From an uncultured Eubacteriaceae bacterium (lineage in GTDB: Bacteria > Bacillota > Clostridia > Eubacteriales > Eubacteriaceae): a stretch of 8,692 bases of DNA. Every line of letters begins with the position of its first letter. The first letter of the stretch is position 1. Shown here piece by piece: positions 1-7,192 of this stretch. Position numbers and translations under genes: made by a program. The notes under the pieces were generated by a model. That model was given only the letters and a program-made list of their open reading frames with translations, did no database searches and was not told the DNA's origin. The stretch is from positions 1 to 8,692 of the forward strand of contig CANRHG010000068.1 in assembly GCA_947630385.1 (NCBI GenBank), in the 5' to 3' direction.

Positions 1-1
1 T

Positions 2-601
2 GGGCATTGTTGCTTTTTTAACGAAAGTGGAGGGATCGACCGAAAGCGTACCTTAGAAACTCTATCAAACACCGCCTTGTCTCACGCCCGGGCCGGAGCC
101 GACATGGTGGCCCCCTCGGATATGATGGACGGGCACGTCGAGGCGATCCGGAGGGCACTCGACGAAAACGGTTTTGAGGACGTACCGATCCTCGGGTATT
201 CGGCCAAGTACGCCTCGAGTTTTTACGGACCCTTTAGAGACGCCGCGGATTCGGCGCCGAGTTTTGGAGACCGTAGAAGCTATCAGATGGACCCGGCCAA
301 CGTGAGGGAAGCCTTAAAGGAAATCGAGCTCGATATAGACGAAGGGGTCGATCTCATCATGGTAAAACCCGCCATGCCTTATCTCGACGTGCTTACGAAA
401 GCTAGGGAAAGCTCAAACCTTCCCGTGGCGGCCTATCAGGTCAGCGGCGAGTATTCGATGCTTAAAAACGCGGTAGACCAGGGACTGCTTGACGAGCGCG
501 CTATTTACGAAAGCCTGATCGGGATCAAGCGCGCCGGAGCCGATTTGATCATCACCTACTTTGCCAAAGACATTCCGGAGTTGATTAAAAAATATGAGTG
601 A
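2..601 (+). CDS. hemB: Delta-aminolevulinic acid dehydratase (porphobilinogen synthase), C-terminal part, 5' truncated by window edge
   Basis: Cytoplasmic enzyme that condenses two 5-aminolevulinate molecules to porphobilinogen, the first common pyrrole of haem, sirohaem and corrinoids. The frame is open from base 2 with no start codon of its own, so about 199 residues, roughly the last 60% of a 320-330 residue family member, are present. Visible family landmarks are the APSDMMDG block (about 112-136), the SAKYAS motif with one active-site lysine at 206-208, and the MVKPA motif with the Schiff-base lysine at 365-367, followed by the conserved YQVSGEY segment. The visible fragment opens with GHCC: the first of these cysteines aligns with the last cysteine of the family's metal-binding cluster, and the second replaces the usual glycine. 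The other metal cysteines would lie just outside the window. The stop codon overlaps the hemL start by 8 bases. A TTG at 77 is internal, because clear HemB sequence continues upstream of it. Confidence 0.96.
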   Translation, partial: GHCCFFNESGGIDRKRTLETLSNTALSHARAGADMVAPSDMMDGHVEAIRRALDENGFEDVPILGYSAKYASSFYGPFRDAADSAPSFGDRRSYQMDPANVREALKEIELDIDEGVDLIMVKPAMPYLDVLTKARESSNLPVAAYQVSGEYSMLKNAVDQGLLDERAIYESLIGIKRAGADLIITYFAKDIPELIKKYE

Positions 602-1880
602 GATTTATAATCGCGCACAAAAATCGCTCGTCGGCGGGGTCAACTCGCCGGTACGAAGTTTTTCGGGAGTCGGCAGTGAGCCCGTTTTTATAACAAAAGC
701 TAAAGGAGCCCACCTAACCGATACCGACGGCAACACGTACATCGACCTGATCGGTTCTTGGGGCCCGCTGATTTTAGGCCACGACGAGCGCATCGCCCGG
801 GCGGTCGCCGAACGGGCCGGGCAGGGCTTAAGTTACGGCCTTGGTACGCCCGAAGAGGTGGAACTGGCTGAAACGATCATTGCAGCCGTCCCGTCGGTCG
901 AGAAGATCCGCTTTGTGAATTCCGGCACCGAAGCCGTCATGAGCGCGCTAAGGCTTGCCCGGGGTTATACAAACAGGGACAAAATCATCAAGTTTCGGGG
1001 CGCCTATCACGGCCACGCCGATTCGATGCTCGTCGAGGCCGGATCGGGACTGCTCACCCATAGTACCCCTTCGAGCGAAGGCGTAAGCGCTTCCGTAGCA
1101 AAGGATACCTTACTCGCTGAGTACAATGACGTCGAGAGCGTAAGAAGACTGTTTGAGGAAAATCCGGGTGAGATCGCGGCGATCATCGTCGAGCCGGTCG
1201 CGGGAAATATGGGGGTGGTCGCGCCACAGCCGGGATTTTTGGAAGACTTACGGAGACTGACCGAAGAAAACGGGGCCCTTCTCATTTTTGATGAGGTCAT
1301 CACGGGTTTTCGAAACGCTTACGGGGCCTATCAAAATGAAACCGGAATTTCACCGGATCTTACGGTTTTCGGCAAGATCATCGGCGGTGGGCTACCGGTC
1401 GGGGCTTTTGGTGGAAGACGTGAGATCATGAACCACCTCTCACCCCTCGGCGGGGTCTACCAGGCCGGGACGCTTAGCGGAAATCCGGTCGTCATGAGCG
1501 CTGGTAAAAAAGCGCTTCAGATTCTAAAAGAAGAAGACCCGTACGGAAAAATTAACGAAAAAATCGATAGGCTCGAAGACGGCTTTAATAAACTTAGAGA
1601 CCGTTATGATCTTGATCTTTCGTTTGGCCGCGAGGGAACGATGTTTACGCTTTTTTTCAACAAAAACGTTCCTACGACCTACGAAGAAGTTTTAGAAAGC
1701 GATACGAAGGCTTACGGAAAGTTTTTTAGAGCGATGTTAAAGCGCGGCGTACTAATTCCACCGTCGCAGTTTGAAAGTTGGTTTGTAGGGGCGGCCCATA
1801 CGGACGAGGATATAAATAAAATCCTAAAGGCTGCCGAAGATTCGTTTGAGGAGATGCGTGAAAGCACTGATTGTAGCTAG
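594..1880 (+). CDS. hemL: Glutamate-1-semialdehyde 2,1-aminomutase
   Basis: PLP-dependent cytoplasmic enzyme (class III aminotransferase fold) that converts glutamate-1-semialdehyde to 5-aminolevulinate in the C5 pathway, directly feeding HemB. The 428 residues match the family's usual length of about 430. Landmarks in order are GGVNSPVRSF near the N-terminus (14-23), the NSGTEA cofactor phosphate-binding motif (109-114), FRGAYHGHAD, IVEPVAGNMG, IFDEVITGFR with the pyridine-ring aspartate, and GKIIGGGLPVGAFGG with the PLP lysine at residue 261 (bases 1374-1376), then AGTLSGNP. The ATG at 594 lies inside the end of hemB with a weak GGAG 13 bases upstream, consistent with translational coupling. 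The 3' end overlaps cbiK by 23 bases. Its place between hemB and cbiK suggests that it supplies ALA for corrinoid synthesis, although it could equally serve haem or sirohaem. Confidence 0.97.
   Translation: MSEIYNRAQKSLVGGVNSPVRSFSGVGSEPVFITKAKGAHLTDTDGNTYIDLIGSWGPLILGHDERIARAVAERAGQGLSYGLGTPEEVELAETIIAAVPSVEKIRFVNSGTEAVMSALRLARGYTNRDKIIKFRGAYHGHADSMLVEAGSGLLTHSTPSSEGVSASVAKDTLLAEYNDVESVRRLFEENPGEIAAIIVEPVAGNMGVVAPQPGFLEDLRRLTEENGALLIFDEVITGFRNAYGAYQNETGISPDLTVFGKIIGGGLPVGAFGGRREIMNHLSPLGGVYQAGTLSGNPVVMSAGKKALQILKEEDPYGKINEKIDRLEDGFNKLRDRYDLDLSFGREGTMFTLFFNKNVPTTYEEVLESDTKAYGKFFRAMLKRGVLIPPSQFESWFVGAAHTDEDINKILKAAEDSFEEMRESTDCS
1848..1853 (+). promoter_or_regulatory. Ribosome binding site that fixes the cbiK start
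   Basis: GAGGAG inside the 3' end of hemL, 4 bases before the GTG at 1858. An in-frame TTG at 1846 would start 12 bases earlier, overlap this site and have no ribosome site of its own. The GTG start also gives an N-terminus (MKALIVASFGTT) that matches how CbiK proteins usually begin, so GTG 1858 is preferred. Confidence 0.65.
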
Positions 1881-2601
1881 TTTTGGGACGACCCATGGGA
1901 TGGCCCGAAGGCAGACCCTAGAAAAAATTGAGCGCCAGTTAAAACACGATTTTCCGGGCGTCGACGTCTTTTCGACGTACACTTCCGCAATGGTGCGAAA
2001 CGTGCTCGAGCGGCGTGACGGGCTTATTATACCCGCCCCCGATGAACTGACAAAAGAGCTTTTGGACAGGGGTTACGCCACGGTCGTGATCCTGCCGACG
2101 CATCTGATCGCGGGAATCGAGTATAAAAAGTTAAAGAGCTTGGAGGGTGAAAACGTCGTCGTTCAAAGGCCACTGCTAAACGACAGCGAGGATCTTTTAA
2201 AGCTCGCCCGGATTTTAAAGTCGATCACAAATGAGGATGACGGGGCGCTCGTCTTTGTCGGGCACGGAAGCGAAGACCGCGCGGCACTTGCCTATCTCGC
2301 GCTGGAAGACGTTTTAAAAGAAGAGATCGGCCCAAACGCCTTTTTGGTCAATCTTGAGTCTTACCCAAAGCTTTCCGACCGGATCGAAAAGATCCAAAGT
2401 TACGATAAGGCAACGGTCATCCCTCTTATGATCGTCTCAGGCGAACACGTGCTTTGGGACGTCATTGAAAGCCCGGATTCGGTCAAAAATACGCTTGAAG
2501 CGGCCGGACTTGAAGTTGACGTAAAGGCGAAGGGTCTGGGCGCATATAAAAAAATACGCGATCTTTTTAGCGGCCGCGTCGGGGAGATACTAAATGGATA
2601 A
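1858..2601 (+). CDS. cbiK: Sirohydrochlorin cobaltochelatase, CbiK type
   Basis: Class II chelatase that inserts Co2+ into sirohydrochlorin without ATP, the committed step of the cobalt-early (anaerobic) cobalamin route. From the GTG at 1858 the protein has 247 residues, close to the 260-residue Salmonella CbiK. The N-terminus MKALIVASFGTTHG is the family hallmark. Two candidate metal-binding histidines are visible: H136 in FVGHGSED and H197 in VSGEHVLWD, corresponding by position and context to the active-site His pair known in Salmonella CbiK (H145 and H207). There is no signal peptide, so a cytoplasmic enzyme is expected, unlike the periplasmic CbiK paralogues of some sulfate reducers. It overlaps hemL by 23 bases and cbiF by 8 bases. 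The family is related to CbiX and HemH chelatases, but the SFGT start and the spacing of the two histidines favour CbiK. Confidence 0.93.
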   Translation: MKALIVASFGTTHGMARRQTLEKIERQLKHDFPGVDVFSTYTSAMVRNVLERRDGLIIPAPDELTKELLDRGYATVVILPTHLIAGIEYKKLKSLEGENVVVQRPLLNDSEDLLKLARILKSITNEDDGALVFVGHGSEDRAALAYLALEDVLKEEIGPNAFLVNLESYPKLSDRIEKIQSYDKATVIPLMIVSGEHVLWDVIESPDSVKNTLEAAGLEVDVKAKGLGAYKKIRDLFSGRVGEILNG

Positions 2602-3340
2602 GGTGACCTTCGTTGGAGCCGGACCTGGGGATCCGGAACTTCTTACGATCAAAGGCAAAAAGGCAATCGACGGGGCGGATCTGATCATCTACACGGGAAG
2701 TCTCGTCAATCCCGAGGTTTTAAGAGACAGTCAAGCTGAGATCGTCGACTCGGCGGGTCTTACCCTAGAAGAAGTCATCGAAAAAATCAAAGGGGCTAGG
2801 GGTAAAAAAATCGTACGCGTGCACACCGGAGATCCGTCGATGTATGGGGCTATCCGTGAACAGATCGATCTACTCGAAGATCTTGGCTTTGAGTGTGAGG
2901 TCATCCCGGGCGTGTCCTCGGTCTTTGCGGGAGCGGCGAGCCTAAAGAGCGAGTTTACGCTGCCCGGAATTTCCCAGACGCTGATCTTGACCCGAATCGA
3001 AGGACGCACCCCGGTACCGGAAAAAGAGAGCTTAGAAAAACTCGCCCAGGCCCGGGCGTCGATGGCGATCTTTTTGTCGGTCGGACGGATAAAGGAAGTA
3101 CAGCAAAAGCTTCTTGAGGCTTACCCTCCGGGCACACCGGTAGCGGTAGTGTATAAAGCCAGTTGGCCCGAAGAAGAGATCTACCGCGGCACTCTCAAAG
3201 ACTTAGCAAAAACGGTTGAGGATAATAACATTACCCGTACGGCCCTAATCTATGTCGGAGATTTTCTCGGAAGTTCTTATGAGCGCTCAAAGCTGTACGA
3301 CGCGGCTTTTTCCCACGGTTATAGAAGTGGATCTAAGTAG
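2594..3340 (+). CDS. cbiF: Cobalt-precorrin-4 C11-methyltransferase
   Basis: SAM-dependent tetrapyrrole methylase that methylates C11 of cobalt-precorrin-4 to give cobalt-precorrin-5A (CobM is the aerobic counterpart). At 248 residues it has the family's length. The N-terminal GAGPGDPE (8-15), the YTGSLVNPEVL segment, which is characteristic of CbiF/CobM rather than other corrin methylases, the GDPSMYG loop (79-85), PGVSSVFAGAA and the C-terminal FSHGYR are all present. The ATG at 2594 has a good GGGGAG 7 bases upstream (2581-2586), inside cbiK. The neighbouring cobaltochelatase and CbiG make the anaerobic substrate the likely one. The next gene, cbiG, begins inside the 3' end. No CbiL (C20 methylase) gene lies between cbiK and cbiF, so that step must be encoded elsewhere. 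Confidence 0.95.
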   Translation: MDKVTFVGAGPGDPELLTIKGKKAIDGADLIIYTGSLVNPEVLRDSQAEIVDSAGLTLEEVIEKIKGARGKKIVRVHTGDPSMYGAIREQIDLLEDLGFECEVIPGVSSVFAGAASLKSEFTLPGISQTLILTRIEGRTPVPEKESLEKLAQARASMAIFLSVGRIKEVQQKLLEAYPPGTPVAVVYKASWPEEEIYRGTLKDLAKTVEDNNITRTALIYVGDFLGSSYERSKLYDAAFSHGYRSGSK

Positions 3341-4343
3341 AATTTGTGCCTTTTCGCTGACTGGGCAGGGAAACAACATCTTACTTAAACTCAAGTCGTT
3401 TTTTCCTCAGATAAATTGTTTTACCAAAAAAAGATATGAGGCTCCGGGTCTAAAAAGTTTTACCGAGTTTAAACCCTTTTTTAAACAAATCTTTAAAACT
3501 TACGACGCCGTCATCGCTATCTGTGCCTGTGGGATCGTCGTAAGGTCTCTCGCACCGCTCATAAACGACAAGTTTAGCGATCCGGCCGTTATCGTCATCG
3601 ACCCTAGGGGTCACTACGTGATTCCGATCCTTTCGGGCCATATCGGCGGGGCGAACGCGCTGGCTATAAAACTGGCCGAAGCTTTGAGGGCCCAGGCCGT
3701 GATCACGACGGCCAGCGATAACGAAGGGATCGTCTCGGTCGATCTGTTCGCAAAAAGAAACGGTTGTCGTTTTGACCGGGGCGAAGCCTTGGCCCTGACC
3801 TCCCTGCTTCTTGACCACAAAAAAATCGCGGTGATCGGCTTTGATGAACCACTAAGCCCTGAGTGTGTCATTTTAGCCAAAAAAGACTTTAGGGAAGAAG
3901 ACTACGACGGTCTGATCGTTCGCGGAGACTTTGAGACAAAACTTCCAGTAGCCCATCTTTATCCAAAACGGTACGTCCTTGGGCTCGGGATGCGAAAGAA
4001 TTTAAGCGAAAATACGATCAGGGAAAGTATCCTCAAGTTTTTAAGTGAAATGGGAATATCTCCCGGTGAAGTGGACGCGGTCGCGACGATTCCGATAAAA
4101 GCGGCGGACAAAAATCTAAAAAAAGTGGCAGAAGAGCTCGGGTATAAGATCATCGTAGTCGAGCCTGAGGATATCAAAGCGGTTGAAGACCGGTTTAAAA
4201 CGTCGGATTTTGTGAGAGAGACGGTTGGGATCGGGGCGGTTTGTGAACCCTGTGGCTATCTGGGATCAAAGTACGGACGAAAGGTAACGGGAAAGGTAAA
4301 AAGAAACGGAGTGACTATATCGTTATGGGAAAAATCTACGTGA
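3327..4343 (+). CDS. cbiG: Cobalt-precorrin-5A hydrolase
   Basis: CbiG opens the delta-lactone of cobalt-precorrin-5A and releases the two-carbon fragment as acetaldehyde, giving cobalt-precorrin-5B. The protein shows the three-part CbiG plan: an N-terminal domain, a central segment with CGIVVRSLAP (from about residue 68) and the signature LSGHIGGAN (102-110), and a C-terminal domain starting near YVLGLGMRK (216), related to CobE. The start is uncertain. The frame is open from an ATG at 3252 and includes another ATG at 3279, but both give extra N-terminal residues that look like cbiF read in another frame. GTG 3327 starts just before the first CbiG-like strand (RICAFSLT), gives 338 residues, close to family size, and leaves a 14-base overlap with cbiF like those at other junctions. 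It has no clear ribosome site. The first 160 bases or so are AT-rich compared with the rest. Confidence 0.9.
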   Translation: MDLSRICAFSLTGQGNNILLKLKSFFPQINCFTKKRYEAPGLKSFTEFKPFFKQIFKTYDAVIAICACGIVVRSLAPLINDKFSDPAVIVIDPRGHYVIPILSGHIGGANALAIKLAEALRAQAVITTASDNEGIVSVDLFAKRNGCRFDRGEALALTSLLLDHKKIAVIGFDEPLSPECVILAKKDFREEDYDGLIVRGDFETKLPVAHLYPKRYVLGLGMRKNLSENTIRESILKFLSEMGISPGEVDAVATIPIKAADKNLKKVAEELGYKIIVVEPEDIKAVEDRFKTSDFVRETVGIGAVCEPCGYLGSKYGRKVTGKVKRNGVTISLWEKST

Positions 4344-5053
4344 TCGGCATCGGTCCGGGCGATGAAAAAGACATGAGCCTACGGGCAAGACAGAGCTTAG
4401 AAGAAGCGGATACCGTTATCGGTTACAAGACGTATACGGATTTAATCGGAGACCTGACCGGCGGTAAGACCGTCATCGATTCCCCGATGCGTGGGGAAAA
4501 ACAAAGGTGCCTTAAAGCTTTAGACCTTCACGACGAGGGAAAAACCGTGGCGCTCATCAGTTCGGGCGACAGTGGGATCTACGGCATGGCCGGCGTCCTA
4601 CTTGAGACGATCGAAGAAGAAAGGCGAGAAGCCGACGTTGAGATCGTCCCTGGAATCACGTCCGTGAGCGCAGCCGCGGCTAAACTGGGGGCGCCGCTCA
4701 TGAATGATTTTTGCCTGGTCAGCCTTTCGGATCTGATGACCGATCGGGATCTGATCATGAGACGTATTCACGCGGCGGTTGCCGGGGATTTTGTCTTAGC
4801 CCTTTATAACCCGAAGAGCAAGAAACGGACCGAGCTTATTAAGGAAGTTAGGGACTACCTACTTGAGCACCTTCCAAAGACAACACCCGTAGCGGTCGTC
4901 AAGAACATCAGCAGGGAAAACGAAAAAATCATGGTGACGGACCTAGAAGATTTTGATACGGACGTCGTGGACATGACTTCCCTCGTCATCGTAGGGAATT
5001 CCTCGTCGAGGTACGGGAAGTACTTCATCACGCCCAGAGGGTATTTTAAGTGA
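4325..5053 (+). CDS. cbiH: Cobalt-precorrin-3 C17-methyltransferase (ring contraction)
   Basis: SAM-dependent methylase that methylates C17 and drives contraction of the macrocycle, forming the delta-lactone of cobalt-precorrin-4 (CobJ is the aerobic equivalent). At 242 residues it has the standard length. It shows the N-terminal GIGPGD loop (8-13), VIGYKTY, typical of the CbiH/CobJ subgroup, the GDSGIYGMAG loop (81-90), PGITSVSAAAAKLGAP, the SLSDLMT segment, LYNPKSKKR and the terminal TPRGY. ATG 4325 lies 19 bases before the end of cbiG, with GGAG 13 bases upstream. The protein ends 4 bases into cbiJ. This is the plain, single-domain form, without the extra C-terminal ferredoxin-like domain found in some CbiH homologues. 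Order along the operon does not follow reaction order, since CbiH acts before CbiF and CbiG. Confidence 0.95.
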   Translation: MGKIYVIGIGPGDEKDMSLRARQSLEEADTVIGYKTYTDLIGDLTGGKTVIDSPMRGEKQRCLKALDLHDEGKTVALISSGDSGIYGMAGVLLETIEEERREADVEIVPGITSVSAAAAKLGAPLMNDFCLVSLSDLMTDRDLIMRRIHAAVAGDFVLALYNPKSKKRTELIKEVRDYLLEHLPKTTPVAVVKNISRENEKIMVTDLEDFDTDVVDMTSLVIVGNSSSRYGKYFITPRGYFK

Positions 5054-5769
5054 TCTTGGTTCTAGGCGGAACCGTCGAAGCCCGAGAACTTCTTGAAAAG
5101 CTTGATCGTCCGTACCTGTACTCGAGTTACAGCGATTACGGGAAGAGCTTAAGCGGGGCAAAAAATACGGTCAGCGGACCGAAAGATATAGCCGCACTTA
5201 AAAGTTTACTTATCCAGAACGGTATTACAAAAGTGGTCGATCTCACCCACCCGTACGCGACCGAAATCTCGAAAAACGCGATGGCCGCGACCCAGGAACT
5301 GAGGATCCCTTACCTTCGTTTTGAGCGTAAAGAAGAGTGCTGGGAGAGTTGCCTGACCTTTTCTTCTCAGAGCGATGCGGCTCTTTTTTTAAAGAAAAAT
5401 CCGGGAGAGATCTTTATTACGACCGGCTCCAAAGAGCTTAGCGTGTGGAAAGACCTTAAAGACCGGTCGGTGATCCGCATCTTACCGCTACTCGAAAACT
5501 TAAAAAAAGCCTTAGATCTTGGCTTTTTACCGAGCCGTATCATCTGTGCCCAGGGGCCTTTTACAAAACTTGAAAACCTTGCTATCTTAAAGAGGTATAA
5601 GATCAAGTATTTGGTGACCAAAGACGGGGGAAAACCGGCTCTATTTGACGAAAAACTCGAGGCCTGCAGGCAGGCCGGGACCATTCCGGTTCTAATCGTC
5701 CGTCCAAGACTAGTTTACCCAAAGGTCACGTCAGAACTCGAGGAGGTCTTAGCCTTTTGTTATGAATAA
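5050..5769 (+). CDS. cbiJ: Cobalt-precorrin-6A reductase
   Basis: Reduces a double bond of cobalt-precorrin-6A to give cobalt-precorrin-6B with a nicotinamide nucleotide (CbiJ/CobK family). The 239 residues fit the family. Visible landmarks are the N-terminal LGGTVEAREL nucleotide-binding strand-loop, the DLTHPYATEISKNA motif (64-77), TTGSKEL, the CAQGPF motif (166-171) and VTKDGG (189-194) followed by a C-terminal PVLIVRP strand. The start is GTG 5050, which overlaps the cbiH stop as GTGA and has GAGG 9 bases upstream. An in-frame TTG two codons later would lose the first strand, so GTG is preferred. The usual VTKDSG motif carries glycine instead of serine here (KDGGK), a minor variation. 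The 3' end overlaps cbiP by 8 bases. Confidence 0.93.
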   Translation: MILVLGGTVEARELLEKLDRPYLYSSYSDYGKSLSGAKNTVSGPKDIAALKSLLIQNGITKVVDLTHPYATEISKNAMAATQELRIPYLRFERKEECWESCLTFSSQSDAALFLKKNPGEIFITTGSKELSVWKDLKDRSVIRILPLLENLKKALDLGFLPSRIICAQGPFTKLENLAILKRYKIKYLVTKDGGKPALFDEKLEACRQAGTIPVLIVRPRLVYPKVTSELEEVLAFCYE

Positions 5770-7192
5770 TATTATGTTTCAGGGAACGGGCTCATCCGTC
5801 GGAAAATCGTTTGTCGCCGCGGCGCTTTGCCGGATACTAAAGCAGGACGGCTACGACGTAGCCCCTTACAAATCGCAGAACATGGCCCTTAACTCTTATA
5901 TCACCGAAGCTGGCGATGAGATGGGACGGGCCCAGGTCATGCAGGCCGAGTGCGCTGGGATCAAGCCGGACGTACGGATGAATCCGGTCCTGCTCAAGCC
6001 CAATACCGACAACGGTAGCCAGATCATCGTTAACGGCAAAGTCTGGAAGACGCTTAAAGCCCAGGAGTATTACTCCAACAAAGACGAACTCAAGACGATC
6101 GTTAAAAAAGCCTACGACGAGTTGAAAAAAGATTACCCTTATATCGTCATCGAAGGCGCGGGATCACCGGCAGAGATCAACCTTCGTGAGAACGACATGG
6201 TCAACATGGGCCTTGCCGAACTGGTCGACGCGCCGGTCGTACTGGTTTGTGACATCGATAAAGGCGGGGTCTTTGCCTCACTCTACGGGACCGTGATGCT
6301 ACTTGAGCCGGAAGAAAGAGAAAGAATTAAAGGCTTTTTGATCAACAAGTTCCGGGGCGACGTTGAGCTGCTTTGGCCGGGGATTCGGATGATCGAAGAA
6401 AAAACCGGCGTTCCCTGTCTTGGAGTAATTCCGTACACAAGGGTCAATCTTGACGACGAGGATAGTATTAGCCCTGCCCACAACAAGACCGAAAGTAAAG
6501 TGACGATCGGCGTGATCCGCCTGAAACATTTTTCCAACGCCTCGGACCTTACGGTCTTTGGAATGTATCCCGATGTAAACGTCGAATACTATGACAACTT
6601 AAGGAGCCTGCAAAAAGCCAGCCCAGACCTTCTCGTTATTCCAGGAAGCAAGAATTCGGTCGACGACGCCAAAGTTTTGAGAGAGTCCGGAATGGACCGG
6701 GTGATCCTCGAGATGGCAAGAAAAATTCCGATTATCGGCATTTGCGGCGGTTATCAGATCCTCGGTAAAAAGATCTACGATCCGATGGGAATCGAAGGAG
6801 AGATCAAAGAAATCGACGGCTTGGGACTTCTCGACATTGAAAGCACGATCGGCGGCGATAAACGGACGAGGCTCACGACCGGTGTGACCGCAGACGGGAC
6901 CGAGCTTTCGGGCTACGAGATTCATATGGGGGAAACGGTAAGTGGGGAAGAGCCGTTTTTGACTCTTGACGACGGAAGAGTCGACGGAGCCGTATCGGGA
7001 AATATTCTCGGGACCTACCTCCACGGGATCTTCGACAACGACACTTTTCGTGAAAAGCTCCTAAAGCGGCTTGGGTATGATACTCAAGAAGAAACTTACG
7101 CTTCTTATAAAGAAGAGCAGTACGACCAACTCGCACGGGTCGTCCGGGAAAACATCGATCTGGAGCGGATCTATGAGATTCTTGGGATCTGA
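5762..7192 (+). CDS. cbiP: Adenosylcobyric acid synthase (glutamine-hydrolysing)
   Basis: Amidates four carboxylates (b, d, e and g) of adenosyl-cobyrinic acid a,c-diamide to give adenosylcobyric acid, using glutamine and ATP (CobQ in aerobic nomenclature). The N-terminal domain (about 1-235) is a dethiobiotin-synthetase-like P-loop domain: GTGSSVGKS at 8-16, then YKSQNMALNSY, NPVLLKP, EGAGSPAEINL and CDIDKGGVFASLYGT. The C-terminal class I-like glutamine amidotransferase domain carries the nucleophile C328 in GICGGYQ and H421 in GTYLHG. The 476 residues are a little shorter than the 506 of Salmonella CbiP. ATG 5762 is the only in-frame start before an upstream TAG at 5750, apart from ATG 5774, which lies too close to the P-loop strand. 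A strong AGGAGG ends 15 bases upstream, farther than usual. It acts after adenosylation, so an adenosyltransferase must be encoded elsewhere. Confidence 0.96.
   Translation: MNNIMFQGTGSSVGKSFVAAALCRILKQDGYDVAPYKSQNMALNSYITEAGDEMGRAQVMQAECAGIKPDVRMNPVLLKPNTDNGSQIIVNGKVWKTLKAQEYYSNKDELKTIVKKAYDELKKDYPYIVIEGAGSPAEINLRENDMVNMGLAELVDAPVVLVCDIDKGGVFASLYGTVMLLEPEERERIKGFLINKFRGDVELLWPGIRMIEEKTGVPCLGVIPYTRVNLDDEDSISPAHNKTESKVTIGVIRLKHFSNASDLTVFGMYPDVNVEYYDNLRSLQKASPDLLVIPGSKNSVDDAKVLRESGMDRVILEMARKIPIIGICGGYQILGKKIYDPMGIEGEIKEIDGLGLLDIESTIGGDKRTRLTTGVTADGTELSGYEIHMGETVSGEEPFLTLDDGRVDGAVSGNILGTYLHGIFDNDTFREKLLKRLGYDTQEETYASYKEEQYDQLARVVRENIDLERIYEILGI
7162..7165 (+). promoter_or_regulatory. Ribosome binding site that fixes the cbiB start
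   Basis: GGAG, 7 bases before ATG 7173 and inside the end of cbiP. It supports ATG 7173 over the much longer open frame that begins at 7071, whose extra 34 residues are basic, low-complexity and unlike the CbiB N-terminus. Confidence 0.6.

Noticed and set aside
77..601. hemB starting at TTG 77
   Set aside because: HemB-like sequence (GHCC...TLETLSNTA) continues in frame up to the window edge, so the gene is cut by the edge and TTG 77 is an internal leucine.
6599..7024. Reverse-strand open frame of 141 codons inside cbiP
   Set aside because: It lies wholly opposite the well-conserved cbiP glutamine amidotransferase domain and resembles no family; it is a shadow frame.
7071..7172. N-terminal extension of cbiB from 7071
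   Set aside because: The extra 34 residues are cbiP read in another frame, without CbiB similarity; ATG 7173 has a good ribosome site and gives the normal CbiB N-terminus.
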